Source: Gallionellaceae bacterium
GTDB taxonomy: Bacteria; Pseudomonadota; Gammaproteobacteria; Burkholderiales; Gallionellaceae
Assembly: GCA_009773615.1 (NCBI GenBank)
Contig: WSYA01000014.1
Coordinates: 1 to 43,542, forward strand
DNA: 43,542 nt
Direction: 5' to 3'
Shown: in pieces, positions 1 through 9,979 of the stretch
How positions within the stretch are numbered: position 1 is the stretch's first letter
Layout: every line of letters begins with the position of its first letter
Notes under the pieces: generated by a model
The model's database searches: none
The model's input: only the letters and a program-made list of their open reading frames with translations
What the model was told of the DNA's origin: nothing
Program-made: the position numbers and the translations under genes

Positions 1-178
1 CGCTAATTCAACGGGGCATCATACGCGGGTCAAAAGTCGCCCACAATAAACAATATGGGGGGCGTTTTGGGTTACGAGAGAACACGAAAACACACTTCAG
101 GAGTAACCCTCTTGGTGCTGTGGCGCAAGTGCGGGCTTTCGGGACATGACAGAATTGACGCGCCCGGCACCTGCCAAC
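1..178. other. Non-coding edge downstream of the TolC-type gene
   Basis: No convincing gene is seen here. A 7-bp inverted repeat, GGGTTAC at 69-75 and GTAACCC at 103-109, is separated by 27 bases. It has no U-run, so it is not a clear terminator for the minus-strand operon that ends at 179. An open frame on the plus strand entering the 3' end of the TolC gene has no recognisable protein character. Confidence 0.4.
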
Positions 179-1558
179 TTAGTTCTTTGAAAGAAACCTA
201 TTCGCAAGAAGCAAGTCTTGTTCTGAAATTTCACCGGCCATCGATGATAGCCTTACCCTGTTAACAATCAAGTTAACCTGCGCTTCAAGCAACACCAATT
301 TGGATGCGATATAGTCGCTTTGCGCCCCCAACAATTCCATTGTTGTTCTTGAACCTTGACGGTGGTTTTTTTCAGTTGCCTCAAGCCTGTCTTTGCTGAG
401 AGAAACAATTCTGCTTAACGACTCTATGCGCTCCCTTCCTGTGGTTAGCGCAAACCAAATCGAGTTGATTTCCTTTTCTATGCGCAAAGAAGCCTGCTCG
501 TACTCCAGCTTTGCTTTTTCTGCGAGGTAAAAGGCCTCATCTTTTTTTGCAGAACGATAACCATCCGTTAAGGGTACGGAAACTTGCACCCCGAGCGAGC
601 CACTGGAGGTCGTATTGCTTGCGGTACCGTAATCGCCGGAACCATTCACCTGATCTCGCTGAAGTTGAGCAATCAAATTGACCTTGGGCGACAAGCTCGA
701 ACCATACTTTTCAATCTCTGATTTTTTCACTTGCTCCAGCAACGCCAGTAGCTTCAATTGCTGATTATTTTGTTTTGCCTTGGCCAACCATTCGGCAGCA
801 CTGCCCGTCAAGACACCGTCGGCACTAAAATTCACATCCAATGAATTCACTTTGATGTTTTGCCCCGTCAGCTCCCTCAGCATTAGCAGGTCATTGTTAT
901 AGGCCAATTGTGCGTTGAGCAGCTTGGCCTTGGTGGCCTCGACTTTCTCGGCGGTCAGCTGCAAATCAATCTTGCTGGCATCGCCCAAATGCTGACGTTT
1001 GCTAATTTCCGAATAGGTACTGGATACGGCATTTTGCTGTTGAACGAGCAGATTGATGATGGCCCGTGTTTTGACGGCCTCAAAATAGCCTGAGGCGACT
1101 CTGAAAATGAGCGCTTGATCGGCGGAGGCCATCCCCATGTCCGAGACATCGGCAGAGAGTTGCAACTGGTCTCTTTGCACCGAGATCTCGCGGTCATACA
1201 AGGGCTGGGATGCTTGAAGAGCGACCCTTGTTCTTGCCCCGAAATTTACTGATGTATTGAAATTTGCGTTGTTAAACGACCCAATATTCGGGGCTGAAAA
1301 CTGGGCTCCCGCAGTGGAAGAGTTCTCGTTAACCACCCCTGCTCCCGCAACAAAATTAACGCTGGGTTTGAGCAGCGAGTTTCCCATGCTTCGACGCGCC
1401 CCTCCAGCCGACTGCTCGGATTTGGCGGCCAGATATTCTGGGTCATGCCCTTTCGCGGCCTGCAACACTTCAACCAGATCGGCGGCAAACGCATTTGCCC
1501 CCCATAGAGCACTGATTAATGCTGTCTGCACGGCAACTGCGGCTATTCTCCGGCTCAT
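179..1558 (-). CDS. TolC-family outer-membrane channel protein
   Basis: 459-residue outer-membrane factor, the exit duct for RND or type I export. Residues 1-25 form a signal peptide (basic start MSRR, hydrophobic core, cleavage near AFA). The rest has the long alpha-helical, Gln/Ala/Leu/Glu-rich periodicity and internal duplication of TolC proteins, and the length (430-490) fits the family. The ATG lies inside the stop of the upstream RND gene (ATGA), so the two are translationally coupled and the channel probably serves that pump. No periplasmic adaptor gene is beside them. The family is clear; the exported substrate cannot be read from the sequence. Confidence 0.88.
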   Translation of the reverse strand: MSRRIAAVAVQTALISALWGANAFAADLVEVLQAAKGHDPEYLAAKSEQSAGGARRSMGNSLLKPSVNFVAGAGVVNENSSTAGAQFSAPNIGSFNNANFNTSVNFGARTRVALQASQPLYDREISVQRDQLQLSADVSDMGMASADQALIFRVASGYFEAVKTRAIINLLVQQQNAVSSTYSEISKRQHLGDASKIDLQLTAEKVEATKAKLLNAQLAYNNDLLMLRELTGQNIKVNSLDVNFSADGVLTGSAAEWLAKAKQNNQQLKLLALLEQVKKSEIEKYGSSLSPKVNLIAQLQRDQVNGSGDYGTASNTTSSGSLGVQVSVPLTDGYRSAKKDEAFYLAEKAKLEYEQASLRIEKEINSIWFALTTGRERIESLSRIVSLSKDRLEATEKNHRQGSRTTMELLGAQSDYIASKLVLLEAQVNLIVNRVRLSSMAGEISEQDLLLANRFLSKN

Positions 1559-4500
1559 ATTAACTCTCCTTTATTCTTGTTGATTCGCATTGGATTCTTT
1601 GCGTAAGCGGCATAGTAAAGAAGCGGAATAACCACCAGCGTCAATAGCGTCGAAACCAGAATTCCAAAGATCAGCGAAATTGCCAGGCCATTGAAAATCG
1701 GGTCATCCAAAATAAAGAAGGCGCCCAGCATCGCAGCCAGTCCTGTCAGCAGGATAGGCTGCGCTCTCGTGATCGACGAGTTCACGACGGCTTCTTTAAA
1801 TGGCACGCCTTGCTGCACCTGTAGATTGATAAAGTCCACCAGCAATATTGAGTTGCGCACGATGATACCCGCCAGAGCGATCATGCCTATCATGGACGTT
1901 GCGGTATATTGCGCGCCCAGTAATGCGTGCCCGGGCATCACGCCGATGATGGTGAGCGGGATAGGCGCCATGATGATCAGCGGCGTCAGATAGGAGCCGA
2001 ATTGAGCGACGACCAGCAGGTAGATGATGATCATGCCGACCCCATAGGCGATGCCCATATCCCTGAAGGTTTCGTAAGTCACCTGCGACTCTCCGTCCCA
2101 CTTGATCGAATAGCTCCGGTATGGATCCTTGGGTTGACTGATGTAAAACTCATCGACGGCTTTGCCCTCGGCATCCGTAATCTTGTGGATATCCGGGCGC
2201 ATCTTGAATACGCCATACAAGGGGCTGTCATTGCTGCCCGCCGCATCCCCGATGACATAATTAACCGGCAGCAAATTCTTATGGAATATCGGCTGCTCTC
2301 TTGTGGAATCGGCAATGGTCACCAATTCACTCAAGGGCACAAGTTCGCGTTGCGAGTTTCGCACCGTCAACTTCAGCAACTCCTCCAGCGAACTCTGTTT
2401 GCTTTCCGGTAAGCGGATGATGGCCGCAGCAGGATATTTTGTTTCATCGTGAACGAATGCGATGTCTTCACCGGACAACCCCGCGCTGAGTGTCGTCACG
2501 ATCGCTTGCTGGGGAACGCCCATCAAGCTGGCTTTCTTGCGGTCGACCACCAGGAATTTTTTGTCCGATTTAGTGATTGAGCTATCGTCCACATCCACGA
2601 TGCCATCCGTTTTCTCAAATACCTCGCGGACTTTCTGGGCGATGGCATAACGGCCTTCATCAGTCGGGCCATATATTTCCGCCACCAGCGGCGACAAAAC
2701 AGGCGGACCGGGAGGGACCTCGACAACCTTGACTCGCCCAGCGTATTTCTTTGCAATTTCAACCAGCGCAGGCCTTATTCTCATGGCAATAACATGGCTC
2801 TTATCTTTACGGTCATGCTTGTCGACCAGATTGACCTGTATGTCACCCTGCGTCCCAGAAGAACGCAAATAATACTGGCGCACCAATCCATTGAAATTGA
2901 TGGGCGCGGAAACTCCCGCGTAAATCTGGTAGTCTTTTAGCTCGGGAACCTTGCTCAAGTATTGCCCCATTTCCCGCAATACTTGGGCCGTTTTTTCCAC
3001 GCGCGTATCGGAAGGCATATCCAGCACAACCTGGAATTCCGATTTGTTGTCGAAAGGCAACATCTTCAGCACGACCATACCCACGACTGGCAGCGCCACC
3101 GACGCAGCGATCATTCCCATGACCAGCAAGCCCAACAACTTCCTGTTCCTGCCGCCGTGTTGGTCGCTCAGAAATGGGCGGAATAATTTCTGGAATTTTG
3201 GCTTGAGCCATTTATGGGCAGTCGACTCCGCATGCTCGATTGCCGTGTCGACATGAGCCAGCGCCGTATCTTCTTGCGCGCTTTTATGCTTCATCAGCTT
3301 GAGCGACAGCCACGGCGTGATCACGAACGCGATGGCCAGCGACAAAAGCATGCCCATGCTTGCGTTGATCGGGATGGGGCTCATGTACGGCCCCATGAGG
3401 CCGCTCACAAATGCCATCGGCAACAAGGCGGCGATCACCGTCAGCGTGGCAAGAATGGTCGCGCCCCCCACTTCGTCAACCGCAGCCGGAATGATGCTGA
3501 TTAATTTCTTGCGCGGGTACAGATGTTGATGACGGTGAATGTTTTCAACAATCACAATGGCATCATCGACCAGGATACCGATTGAGAAAATAAGCGCAAA
3601 CAGCGAAACTCGGTTAAGTGTGAAACCCCAAGCCCAGGAGGCAAACAGCGTGACGGTTAAAGTCAGAACAACGGCCACGCCGACGATGATGGCCTCTCTC
3701 CTGCCCAGCAGGAAAAATACCAGCGCAACAACAGATGCCGTTGCAAACATCAACTTCTGAATCAGCTTTTGCGCTTTAGAATTGGCGGTTTCGCCGTAGT
3801 TGCGCGTCACTGCAACCTCCACATTGTCGGGCAACACAACCCCCTTCAACATATCGACAGCATCGGTCAAATTGTTGGCAACATCGATCGCATTTTCACC
3901 CGCGTTCTTGGTGATCGACATGGTCACCGCAGGAAATATCTTGGCCTCGCCCGACGAATCGGACCTCTCTCCAAAATAAACCATGCGTTCAGTTTGTTCT
4001 GCACCATCCACTACCTTGGCAATGTCCTTAATGAGTATCGGCATGCCATTGCGCACACCCAGCACAATGTCTTTTACATCCTCAACAGAGTGGATAAATG
4101 GGCCTGACTCCACCTGAATCGCGTTGTCGCCATGCAGCAGGTTCCCTACCGGCAAGCCCAAATTGGCGGACTGCAGAGCGATACGCAACTCCTGAATGGT
4201 GAATCCCGTCGCGGCCAATCTCGATGGATCGATCTCAACGCGGATCGCGCGATGGGGACCGCCCACGGTTTTAACCTCTCGGGTTCCCTTTACGCGTTTC
4301 AGGTCTGTCTCGATCTGGTTTGCCAGCCTCTCCAAATCCAGACTGCTCATCTTGTTGTTTTTGTCGTGCAGCGTCAGTGTGACGATAGGCACATCATCGA
4401 TGCCTTTGGGCTTAATGATAGGCTCCAACACACCCAGCCCCTTGGGCAACCAATCCTTGTTTGCGCTGACTGCGTCATGCAACCTGACCAGAGCCTCCGT

Positions 4501-4827
4501 CCTGGGAACGCCCACCTTGAACTGGATGGACAAGATTGACAGGCCATGCACCGAACTCGATGTTACGTGCTCCACCCCTGCGATCTGGGAAAGCACCTGT
4601 TCCGCAGGAACAGACACCATCTTTTCGACGTCTTTAGTCGAAGCCCCCGGGAATGGAATCAACACATTCGCCATCGTGACATTAATTTGCGGCTCCTCTT
4701 CCCGGGGAGTCACGACCAAGGCAAACAGGCCCAATACAAAAGCGATGATTGCCAGCAACGGCGTAATCTGTGCCGTTTGGAAATAAGCGGCAATCCGCCC
4801 GGAAATCCCTAGTTGATTCATGTTCAT
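1555..4827 (-). CDS. RND-family efflux pump permease (HAE-like)
   Basis: About 1090-residue inner-membrane proton antiporter of the AcrB/MexB superfamily. Visible features are a first transmembrane helix followed by REEEPQI, the porter motif PFPGAS, and a second membrane block with the proton-relay pair VDDAIVIVEN (about 34 residues less than 452 if the ATG at 4821 is used). Two large periplasmic loops and a C-terminal membrane block follow. A cytoplasmic insert with DTALAHVDTAIEHAE sits mid-protein. The frame is open up to 4920, but the ATGs at 4827 and 4821 follow a GGGGG ribosome site and come after the promoter, so they are preferred. It is the first gene of a two-gene operon with the TolC-type gene. 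A membrane fusion protein, normally encoded just upstream, is missing. Confidence 0.88.
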   Translation of the reverse strand: MNMNQLGISGRIAAYFQTAQITPLLAIIAFVLGLFALVVTPREEEPQINVTMANVLIPFPGASTKDVEKMVSVPAEQVLSQIAGVEHVTSSSVHGLSILSIQFKVGVPRTEALVRLHDAVSANKDWLPKGLGVLEPIIKPKGIDDVPIVTLTLHDKNNKMSSLDLERLANQIETDLKRVKGTREVKTVGGPHRAIRVEIDPSRLAATGFTIQELRIALQSANLGLPVGNLLHGDNAIQVESGPFIHSVEDVKDIVLGVRNGMPILIKDIAKVVDGAEQTERMVYFGERSDSSGEAKIFPAVTMSITKNAGENAIDVANNLTDAVDMLKGVVLPDNVEVAVTRNYGETANSKAQKLIQKLMFATASVVALVFFLLGRREAIIVGVAVVLTLTVTLFASWAWGFTLNRVSLFALIFSIGILVDDAIVIVENIHRHQHLYPRKKLISIIPAAVDEVGGATILATLTVIAALLPMAFVSGLMGPYMSPIPINASMGMLLSLAIAFVITPWLSLKLMKHKSAQEDTALAHVDTAIEHAESTAHKWLKPKFQKLFRPFLSDQHGGRNRKLLGLLVMGMIAASVALPVVGMVVLKMLPFDNKSEFQVVLDMPSDTRVEKTAQVLREMGQYLSKVPELKDYQIYAGVSAPINFNGLVRQYYLRSSGTQGDIQVNLVDKHDRKDKSHVIAMRIRPALVEIAKKYAGRVKVVEVPPGPPVLSPLVAEIYGPTDEGRYAIAQKVREVFEKTDGIVDVDDSSITKSDKKFLVVDRKKASLMGVPQQAIVTTLSAGLSGEDIAFVHDETKYPAAAIIRLPESKQSSLEELLKLTVRNSQRELVPLSELVTIADSTREQPIFHKNLLPVNYVIGDAAGSNDSPLYGVFKMRPDIHKITDAEGKAVDEFYISQPKDPYRSYSIKWDGESQVTYETFRDMGIAYGVGMIIIYLLVVAQFGSYLTPLIIMAPIPLTIIGVMPGHALLGAQYTATSMIGMIALAGIIVRNSILLVDFINLQVQQGVPFKEAVVNSSITRAQPILLTGLAAMLGAFFILDDPIFNGLAISLIFGILVSTLLTLVVIPLLYYAAYAKNPMRINKNKGELI

Positions 4828-4865
4828 TGCCCCCAAAAGTGTCTGATTCCAAACCGAAGGCACAT

Positions 4866-4894
4866 ATTGTATATTAGCAATTACTAATATGCAA
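4866..4894 (-). promoter_or_regulatory. Promoter of the RND-TolC operon
   Basis: On the minus strand a -35-like TTGCAT (4889-4894) is followed by exactly 17 bases and a strong -10 TACAAT (4866-4871). The -35 is weak, which is usual for regulated promoters. The predicted transcription start, near 4859, leaves about 32 bases before the start codon at 4827. Confidence 0.55.
4871..4890. promoter_or_regulatory. 20-bp palindromic operator in the RND promoter spacer
   Basis: ATATTAGCAATTACTAATAT matches its own reverse complement at 18 of 20 positions. It fills the spacer between the -35 and -10 hexamers and touches both. Bound dimeric repressor would block polymerase. The AT-rich form with a central AATT resembles sites of winged-helix repressors such as ArsR/SmtB-type proteins, but no regulator gene lies next to it, so the family is a guess. 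Confidence 0.55.
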
Positions 4895-4940
4895 GGTCGA
4901 TTATATCCTTGCCCACCCAACGGCTCATATGTATTTTTTT

Positions 4941-5071
4941 AGCCTGAACTTCTCGGAATGGGGAAACGAGTTTCGGGATGCAAAACGACAACGGCGCTGC
5001 CCGACAGGCTCGCGCATCACTGCCACATCATCGAAACCGGCAACGACAGCTATCGATTCAAAAACAGCTAG
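4941..5071 (+). pseudogene. istB: Remnant of the 3' end of an IS21-family istB gene
   Basis: Two plus-strand frames together match the C-terminus of the IstB helper ATPase. In one frame 4941-4985 reads [15 protein letters not shown]. In the next frame 4985-5068 reads [18 protein letters not shown] and then NDSYRFKNS before TAG at 5069-5071. IstB proteins characteristically end with FSEWG, then TTALLDRL, then HHCHIIETG. The frame change between the two parts and the absence of the AAA core, istA and the terminal repeats show that this is a dead fragment. It sits between the RND promoter and the 3' end of the small gene at 5068, so an IS21 element once inserted here. Confidence 0.72.
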
Positions 5072-5295
5072 TCGTCGCCCAACACCGGTGCCGGATCGCG
5101 CACTTCATTGAGCAAGTCTTCCGCGTGCAGCTCGGTCTCGGCATGGATCATCTTGATTAAGGCTTGCGGATTCTCGCCCAGTTCATTCCGCAATTGTTTG
5201 ACTCGCGCGGACGCACCCCGATAGCTGTCGTGCTGCTCGATCTTTTTCAGCATCTTGATAGGACGTGCGGTGATGCTGTAGATGAAATAGGGCAT
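5068..5295 (-). CDS. Conserved small protein of unknown function (75 aa)
   Basis: A soluble 75-residue protein starting MPYFIYSIT, with a charged helical middle ([20 protein letters not shown]) and a conserved-looking tail containing [18 protein letters not shown] recall similar proteins of this size in beta- and gammaproteobacteria, without a known function. It lies 28 bases after the ankyrin gene on the same strand. Its TAG stop (5068-5070) shares CTAG with the stop of the istB remnant on the other strand, so the last residues may have been fixed by the insertion event. No signal peptide or cysteine motif. Confidence 0.65.
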   Translation of the reverse strand: MPYFIYSITARPIKMLKKIEQHDSYRGASARVKQLRNELGENPQALIKMIHAETELHAEDLLNEVRDPAPVLGDD

Positions 5296-5323
5296 GAAAG
5301 ATTCCGTTAGATGGGGTGCGCTG

Positions 5324-5797
5324 TTACGCTCCGGGACGTTTCATAAAAGTGATGACGTTGGCGCCGGGCGCGTTCTTGCTGGAACAACTGCCCTCGCCTA
5401 CTCCGGCCATTTGCTCTGCTTCATGCAACAGGTTAACCACATCCACATAATGTTTCTGCTTCACCATCATCAGCGCCGTGTAGCCGCCCTCGTTCTGTGC
5501 CAGCACATCCGCTCCAGCCTGCAACAGCACCTCGACCACCGCCGTTTCGCCGTAGCCCGCTGCCAACATAAGCGGGCGCACACCGTAACCGATGGGTGCT
5601 TCGATGTTCGCTCCGGCATCAATCAGCGCTTGCACCACATCGGCGAATCCGTGCTTGAGTTCAGGGTTATAGCAAGCCTTCATCAGCGGCGACCAACCGA
5701 GTTCATCGCATACATTCACGTGCGCTCCGGCTGCGAGCACGCTCTTCACCTGAGCCAAGTCGCCCGCTTGAGCGGCGCTCATCAATTTATCGGACAT
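5324..5797 (-). CDS. Ankyrin-repeat protein
   Basis: 157 residues with about four ankyrin repeats, seen as recurring GWSPLMKAC, VRPLMLAAGYGE, VVEVLLQAGAD and YTALMMVKQKH, with A-G-A-[DN] turns. There is no signal peptide, so it is probably a cytoplasmic protein-binding scaffold. The tail (about residues 130-157) is low in structure and contains CSSK. An AGAGG ribosome site precedes the ATG. The gene is 11 bases downstream of the split gene 5809-6291 and probably belongs to the cysG transcription unit. The repeat type is clear; the partner is unknown. Confidence 0.85.
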   Translation of the reverse strand: MSDKLMSAAQAGDLAQVKSVLAAGAHVNVCDELGWSPLMKACYNPELKHGFADVVQALIDAGANIEAPIGYGVRPLMLAAGYGETAVVEVLLQAGADVLAQNEGGYTALMMVKQKHYVDVVNLLHEAEQMAGVGEGSCSSKNAPGANVITFMKRPGA

Positions 5798-5808
5798 ACG
5801 AACCTCTG

Positions 5809-6291
5809 TTATTTATTGACGGTTTTTTCCAAAGCGAGACGTATCGCTTCGGGTGCTTTCATGATGTTCATGAAGCTGTTCTTGCCCATCATGCTCAGGT
5901 CGGGAAAGTCAATGGCGATGCGGAAACGCGCATACAGCGCATACACTTTTTTATCCGACACCAGTATTTCGTATGGAAGATGCGCTGTCTATTTCACGTC
6001 GTGAAAGTCGATCTCTTTCATAATGAACTGGTCGTCCATGTATTTATTGTCGCCGCTGCCTTTCATCCCCACGCCGAACACGCTCTCCTGTTTGCCGGGA
6101 ACATCGACACGGTAAATTTTGGACACGCCGTTACTGTTGCTCGCCAGCTTGGTATCCACGGCTTTTATCGCTTCGTCATAGCTGGCGTATTCGGCCAGCA
6201 CGCTCGGTTCGTCGAAATATTCCATGCCGATGGTGTAGTGATATTTGCGCGCTTGTTTAGCCGTCATGCCCTGCGCACCGAACTCTTCCAC
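5809..6291 (-). pseudogene. Conserved hypothetical gene interrupted by an in-frame TAG
   Basis: The minus strand codes for about 100 residues (YHYTIGMEYFDEP ... FIMKEIDFHDVK), meets TAG at 5989-5991, and continues in the same frame for 59 residues (TAHLPYEILVSDKKVYALYA ... EKTVNK) to TAA at 5809-5811. The second part has no start codon near the break, keeps protein-like composition, and joins smoothly, so one gene of about 160 residues is implied with CAG-to-TAG as the simplest change. The start is either GTG 6291 or ATG 6267. The protein is soluble and I do not recognise its family. It sits 30 bases after cysG. A sequencing error or readthrough could also explain the TAG. Confidence 0.65.
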
Positions 6292-6321
6292 CTGTTTTAT
6301 GGTTGGACTGTGAGTAATTAT

Positions 6322-7701
6322 TCAAGACTGCTGCGGATGGAACCACGCCAGTTTTTCTCTGAGCGTGACCACGCCGCCGACGATGATGAGCGTCGGCGCT
6401 TGCGGCTTTTCGCGCTCGGCAATGGCGGGCAACGTCGCCAGCGTGCCGGTGATGACGCGCTGCGTGGGCTGAGTGCCGTGCTGCACGATGGCGATGGGGG
6501 TGCTATCCGGCATGCCGTGTTTAATCAGTTCGCCGCACAGCGTATCCAGCCCGTGCAACCCCATGTACACCACCACGGTCTGCTTCGGGCGCGCGAGCGC
6601 GTCCCAATCCAGATTCATCGTGCCGTCTTTGAGATGGCCTGTGACGAACATGCACGACTGCGCATAGTCGCGATGGGTCAGCGGAATGCCCGCATAGGAT
6701 GCGACGCCAGAGGCTGCGGTGATGCCGGGCACAACCTGAAACGGGATGCCCTCCGCCGCCAGAGTTTCGATCTCTTCGCCGCCGCGCCCGAAGATGAACG
6801 GGTCGCCGCCCTTGAGGCGCAGCACGCGTTTTCCTTCTTTCGCGAGACGCACCAGAAGCAAATTTATTTCTTCCTGCGGCAGCGTGTGGTCGTCGCGTTT
6901 CTTGCCGACGAAGATGCGCTCCGCATCGCGGCGCGTCATCTCGACGATGGGCTTGGACACCAAGTTGTCGTACACCACCACATCGGCCTTCTGCATCAAA
7001 CGCAGCGCGCGGAAAGTGAGCAGATCGGGATCGCCGGGACCGGCACCGACCAGATACACTTCGCCGCGCTGAATGTTGTCTTCGTTCAGCAGCATCTGTT
7101 GTAGCATCACTTCCGCGCTGCTCTCGTCGCCGGTCAGCACTTTCTCTGCAACCACGCCTTCGAATACGTTTTCCCAGAAGATGCGGCGCTTGGCCGGATT
7201 GATCACACGCGCTTTCACCAGTTCGCGAAAACGCTCGGCAAACACACCGAGGCGGCTGTAATTCTGCGGGATCAACGTCTCCAGCTTGCCGCGCATCATG
7301 CGCGTCAGCACCGGCGAAGCTCCACCGCTGGAAAATGCCACCATCATCGGTGAGCGGTCGAGTATCGCGGGCATGATGAAAGAGCACAGCTCGGGGTCGT
7401 CCACCACATTCACCGGGATATTGCGCGCTTGCGCCATTTCGGAAACTTGCTTGTTCACCCCATGGTCGCTGGTTGCAGCGATGACCAACGTCGTCCCATC
7501 AAGATGTGCAGCCTCGAAACGCGCGACGATAGTCTCGACGCCATTTTGCTCCACCAATTCAGGATCGATCTCCGGCGCGACCACGCGCACTCTGGCACCG
7601 GCTTCCAACAGCACGCCCGCCTTGCGTTTGGCGACATTGCCGCCGCCGACAACGAGACAGAGTTTGTTGCGAACGTTGGTGAAGATCGGCAGGAAGTCCA
7701 T
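6322..7701 (-). CDS. cysG: Siroheme synthase (trifunctional CysG)
   Basis: 459 residues, full CysG length. The N-terminal half is precorrin-2 dehydrogenase/sirohydrochlorin ferrochelatase: NAD-binding [12 protein letters not shown] at about 17-28 and the catalytic VDDPELCSF near 100-108, followed by [13 protein letters not shown]. The C-terminal half is uroporphyrinogen-III C-methyltransferase: [15 protein letters not shown] at about 215, then [17 protein letters not shown] and the GITAASG segment. It makes siroheme from uroporphyrinogen III for sulfite or nitrite reductases in the cytoplasm. Its ATG overlaps the stop of the DUF4202 gene (TAATG). With a CobB/DsrN-type amidase remnant just upstream, the original cluster may have served the siro-amide cofactor of dissimilatory sulfite reductase. 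Confidence 0.95.
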   Translation of the reverse strand: MDFLPIFTNVRNKLCLVVGGGNVAKRKAGVLLEAGARVRVVAPEIDPELVEQNGVETIVARFEAAHLDGTTLVIAATSDHGVNKQVSEMAQARNIPVNVVDDPELCSFIMPAILDRSPMMVAFSSGGASPVLTRMMRGKLETLIPQNYSRLGVFAERFRELVKARVINPAKRRIFWENVFEGVVAEKVLTGDESSAEVMLQQMLLNEDNIQRGEVYLVGAGPGDPDLLTFRALRLMQKADVVVYDNLVSKPIVEMTRRDAERIFVGKKRDDHTLPQEEINLLLVRLAKEGKRVLRLKGGDPFIFGRGGEEIETLAAEGIPFQVVPGITAASGVASYAGIPLTHRDYAQSCMFVTGHLKDGTMNLDWDALARPKQTVVVYMGLHGLDTLCGELIKHGMPDSTPIAIVQHGTQPTQRVITGTLATLPAIAEREKPQAPTLIIVGGVVTLREKLAWFHPQQS

Positions 7702-8259
7702 TACTGCACCGCCTTCAAGATCAATGGCACCAGTGTTTCCGGCAGTTTGATCTTGCCCGCCAAGGCGAACTCATGCGCGCGTGCCGACATCTTGTTCCAG
7801 GTCTTCTTGATGATGAGTATCCACTTGGCTTCATCGTACTCGGGGTGGCTGGTGGCAAAACCAATCATGTAATGTTCGATGAAAACCAGATCGACGATGT
7901 CTTCCATCATCTGCGCTTCGGGATCGGTCTTGAGGTTTTTCTTGCTGATGATACTTTTGACGCGGGCGATCATCTCGTCGCCGTAGCCCACTTCTTTCAT
8001 CAGATTTCCGGCGGTCTCCGCATGAAATTTGTACAGCGTGGTGCGCCACAGCATATAGCCCGGCTTGTCCATGGTGTAGTCGCTACGTGGTATTTTCCAG
8101 CGCTGGATGTGCTGGGCGCGCACGGCGAGTTTTACTGCCTCCGAGGTCTCCGGTGCATAGCGTTCCTGCATCTCGGTCATGCGTTGCGCGTAGAGCAGCT
8201 CCTTCGGATAGTCCTTGCCGCTGAAAACATCCTTGTTCGGGTCTTCGGCGTTAGCCTTA

Positions 8260-9822
<1,563 letters not shown>

Positions 9823-9860
9823 TCGACAAACGAGTTCAGCTCGACCGAACTATCTTACGC

Positions 9861-9893
9861 AGCCTCCGTCCTCACTGGGATGGGGGCTTTTAT
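9861..9893 (+). terminator. Rho-independent terminator after sqr fragment
   Basis: An 11-bp stem (AGCCTCCGTCC with GGATGGGGGCT, including two G-U pairs) and a 6-base loop span 9861-9888 and are followed by TTTATTTTT. It lies 39 bases after the sqr stop on the plus strand. Confidence 0.85.
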
Positions 9894-9948
9894 TTTTGGC
9901 GATACTATTCTAAATGCATCATTACCCATTCCGTTTGTTCTACAGGAT

Positions 9949-9979
9949 CCGTAGCGCTGTACTGACCACCCCGCTACGG
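9949..9979 (-). terminator. Hairpin at the end of the signalling operon
   Basis: CCGTAGCG at 9949-9956 pairs with CGCTACGG at 9972-9979 around a 15-base loop. It overlaps the stop codon of the HD-GYP gene and has no U-run on the minus strand, so it may stabilise the 3' end or terminate weakly. Confidence 0.35.

Noticed and set aside
55..264. Plus-strand 69-codon frame at the left edge
   Set aside because: It overlaps the 3' end of the TolC-type gene, has no ribosome site and no recognisable composition.
5294..6004. 236-codon plus-strand frame over the ankyrin gene
   Set aside because: It is the antisense of the ankyrin gene and of the second half of the split gene, both of which show clear protein features.
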